From Clostridium sp. AM30-24 (GTDB lineage Bacteria; Bacillota; Clostridia; Lachnospirales; Lachnospiraceae): a stretch of 5,038 nt of DNA. Positions 5,002-5,038 of this stretch are shown piece by piece. The position numbers were made by a program, and so were the translations under genes. The stretch covers positions 1 through 5,038 of the forward strand of contig NZ_QUJB01000047.1 of the NCBI RefSeq assembly GCF_003480435.1, read 5' to 3'. How positions within the stretch are numbered: position 1 is the first letter of the stretch; every line of letters starts with the position of its first letter. The notes under the pieces were generated by a model. That model was given only the letters and a program-made list of their open reading frames with translations, searched no databases and had not been told where the DNA came from.

Positions 5002-5038
5002 ATATATCCAACACAAAACGCCGAGCTTCGAAAAGCCC
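5000..5038 (-). CDS. Possible C-terminal end of a neighbouring gene (partial)
   Basis: From the right edge one minus-strand frame reads GLFEARRFVLDI and stops at TAA (5002-5000), just before the hairpin. The composition is coding-like and the stop position relative to the hairpin is plausible. Twelve codons cannot be assigned to a family. The hairpin folds better in the opposite strand's transcript, which argues against a simple gene-terminator pair. Confidence 0.25.
   Translation of the reverse strand, partial: GLFEARRFVLDI

Noticed and set aside
1..5038. CRISPR array, tRNA, rRNA, insertion sequence or integrase
   Set aside because: No regularly spaced repeats, cloverleaf-like segments, ribosomal sequence or transposase/recombinase motifs were seen on either strand.

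Overview
The window looks like a small chromosomal defence cassette from a Gram-positive bacterium of the Bacillota, probably a gut-type member of the Clostridia. That placement is an inference. It rests on moderately AT-rich DNA, strong GAGGTG Shine-Dalgarno sites 5 to 7 nt before three of the starts, GTG starts, and protein families (AbiEi/AbiEii, HsdS, a TIR protein) whose sequence style fits that group. No marker gene fixes a genus.

All convincing genes lie on the minus strand, so the cassette reads from right to left. The right edge (about 4965-5038) has a hairpin with a T run and possibly the last codons of a neighbouring gene. At 4831-4859 there is a good sigma-A-type promoter (TTGACT, 17 bp, CATAAT). 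It drives an AbiEi-type antitoxin/repressor (4206-4799) and, with a GTGA stop/start overlap, an AbiEii-type nucleotidyltransferase toxin (3325-4209). A gap of about 157 bp follows. It lies directly before hsdS, where an hsdM gene would often lie, but it holds only short reading-frame scraps. Next is a type I restriction specificity gene, hsdS (1814-3166). One in-frame amber codon (2132-2134) breaks it inside the second target recognition domain, and the same frame resumes immediately afterwards. No methylase (HsdM) or translocase (HsdR) gene is present here. The last gene (73-1668) encodes a 531-residue protein with a TIR domain in its middle and winged-helix-like flanks. It has a possible promoter of its own with a palindrome over the -35. 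A second hairpin closes the left edge.

The hairpins at the two ends share a perfect 15-nt sequence in inverted orientation (43-57 and 4968-4982), so they bracket the cassette. The AbiE pair should act as a type IV toxin-antitoxin system with self-repression. The TIR protein is a likely NAD-consuming or nucleotide-signalling abortive-infection effector. HsdS is either a relic of a lost type I system or a truncated/suppressed specificity factor working with a methylase encoded elsewhere. Whether the parts form one system is not shown by the sequence; co-direction and tight packing are the only support.
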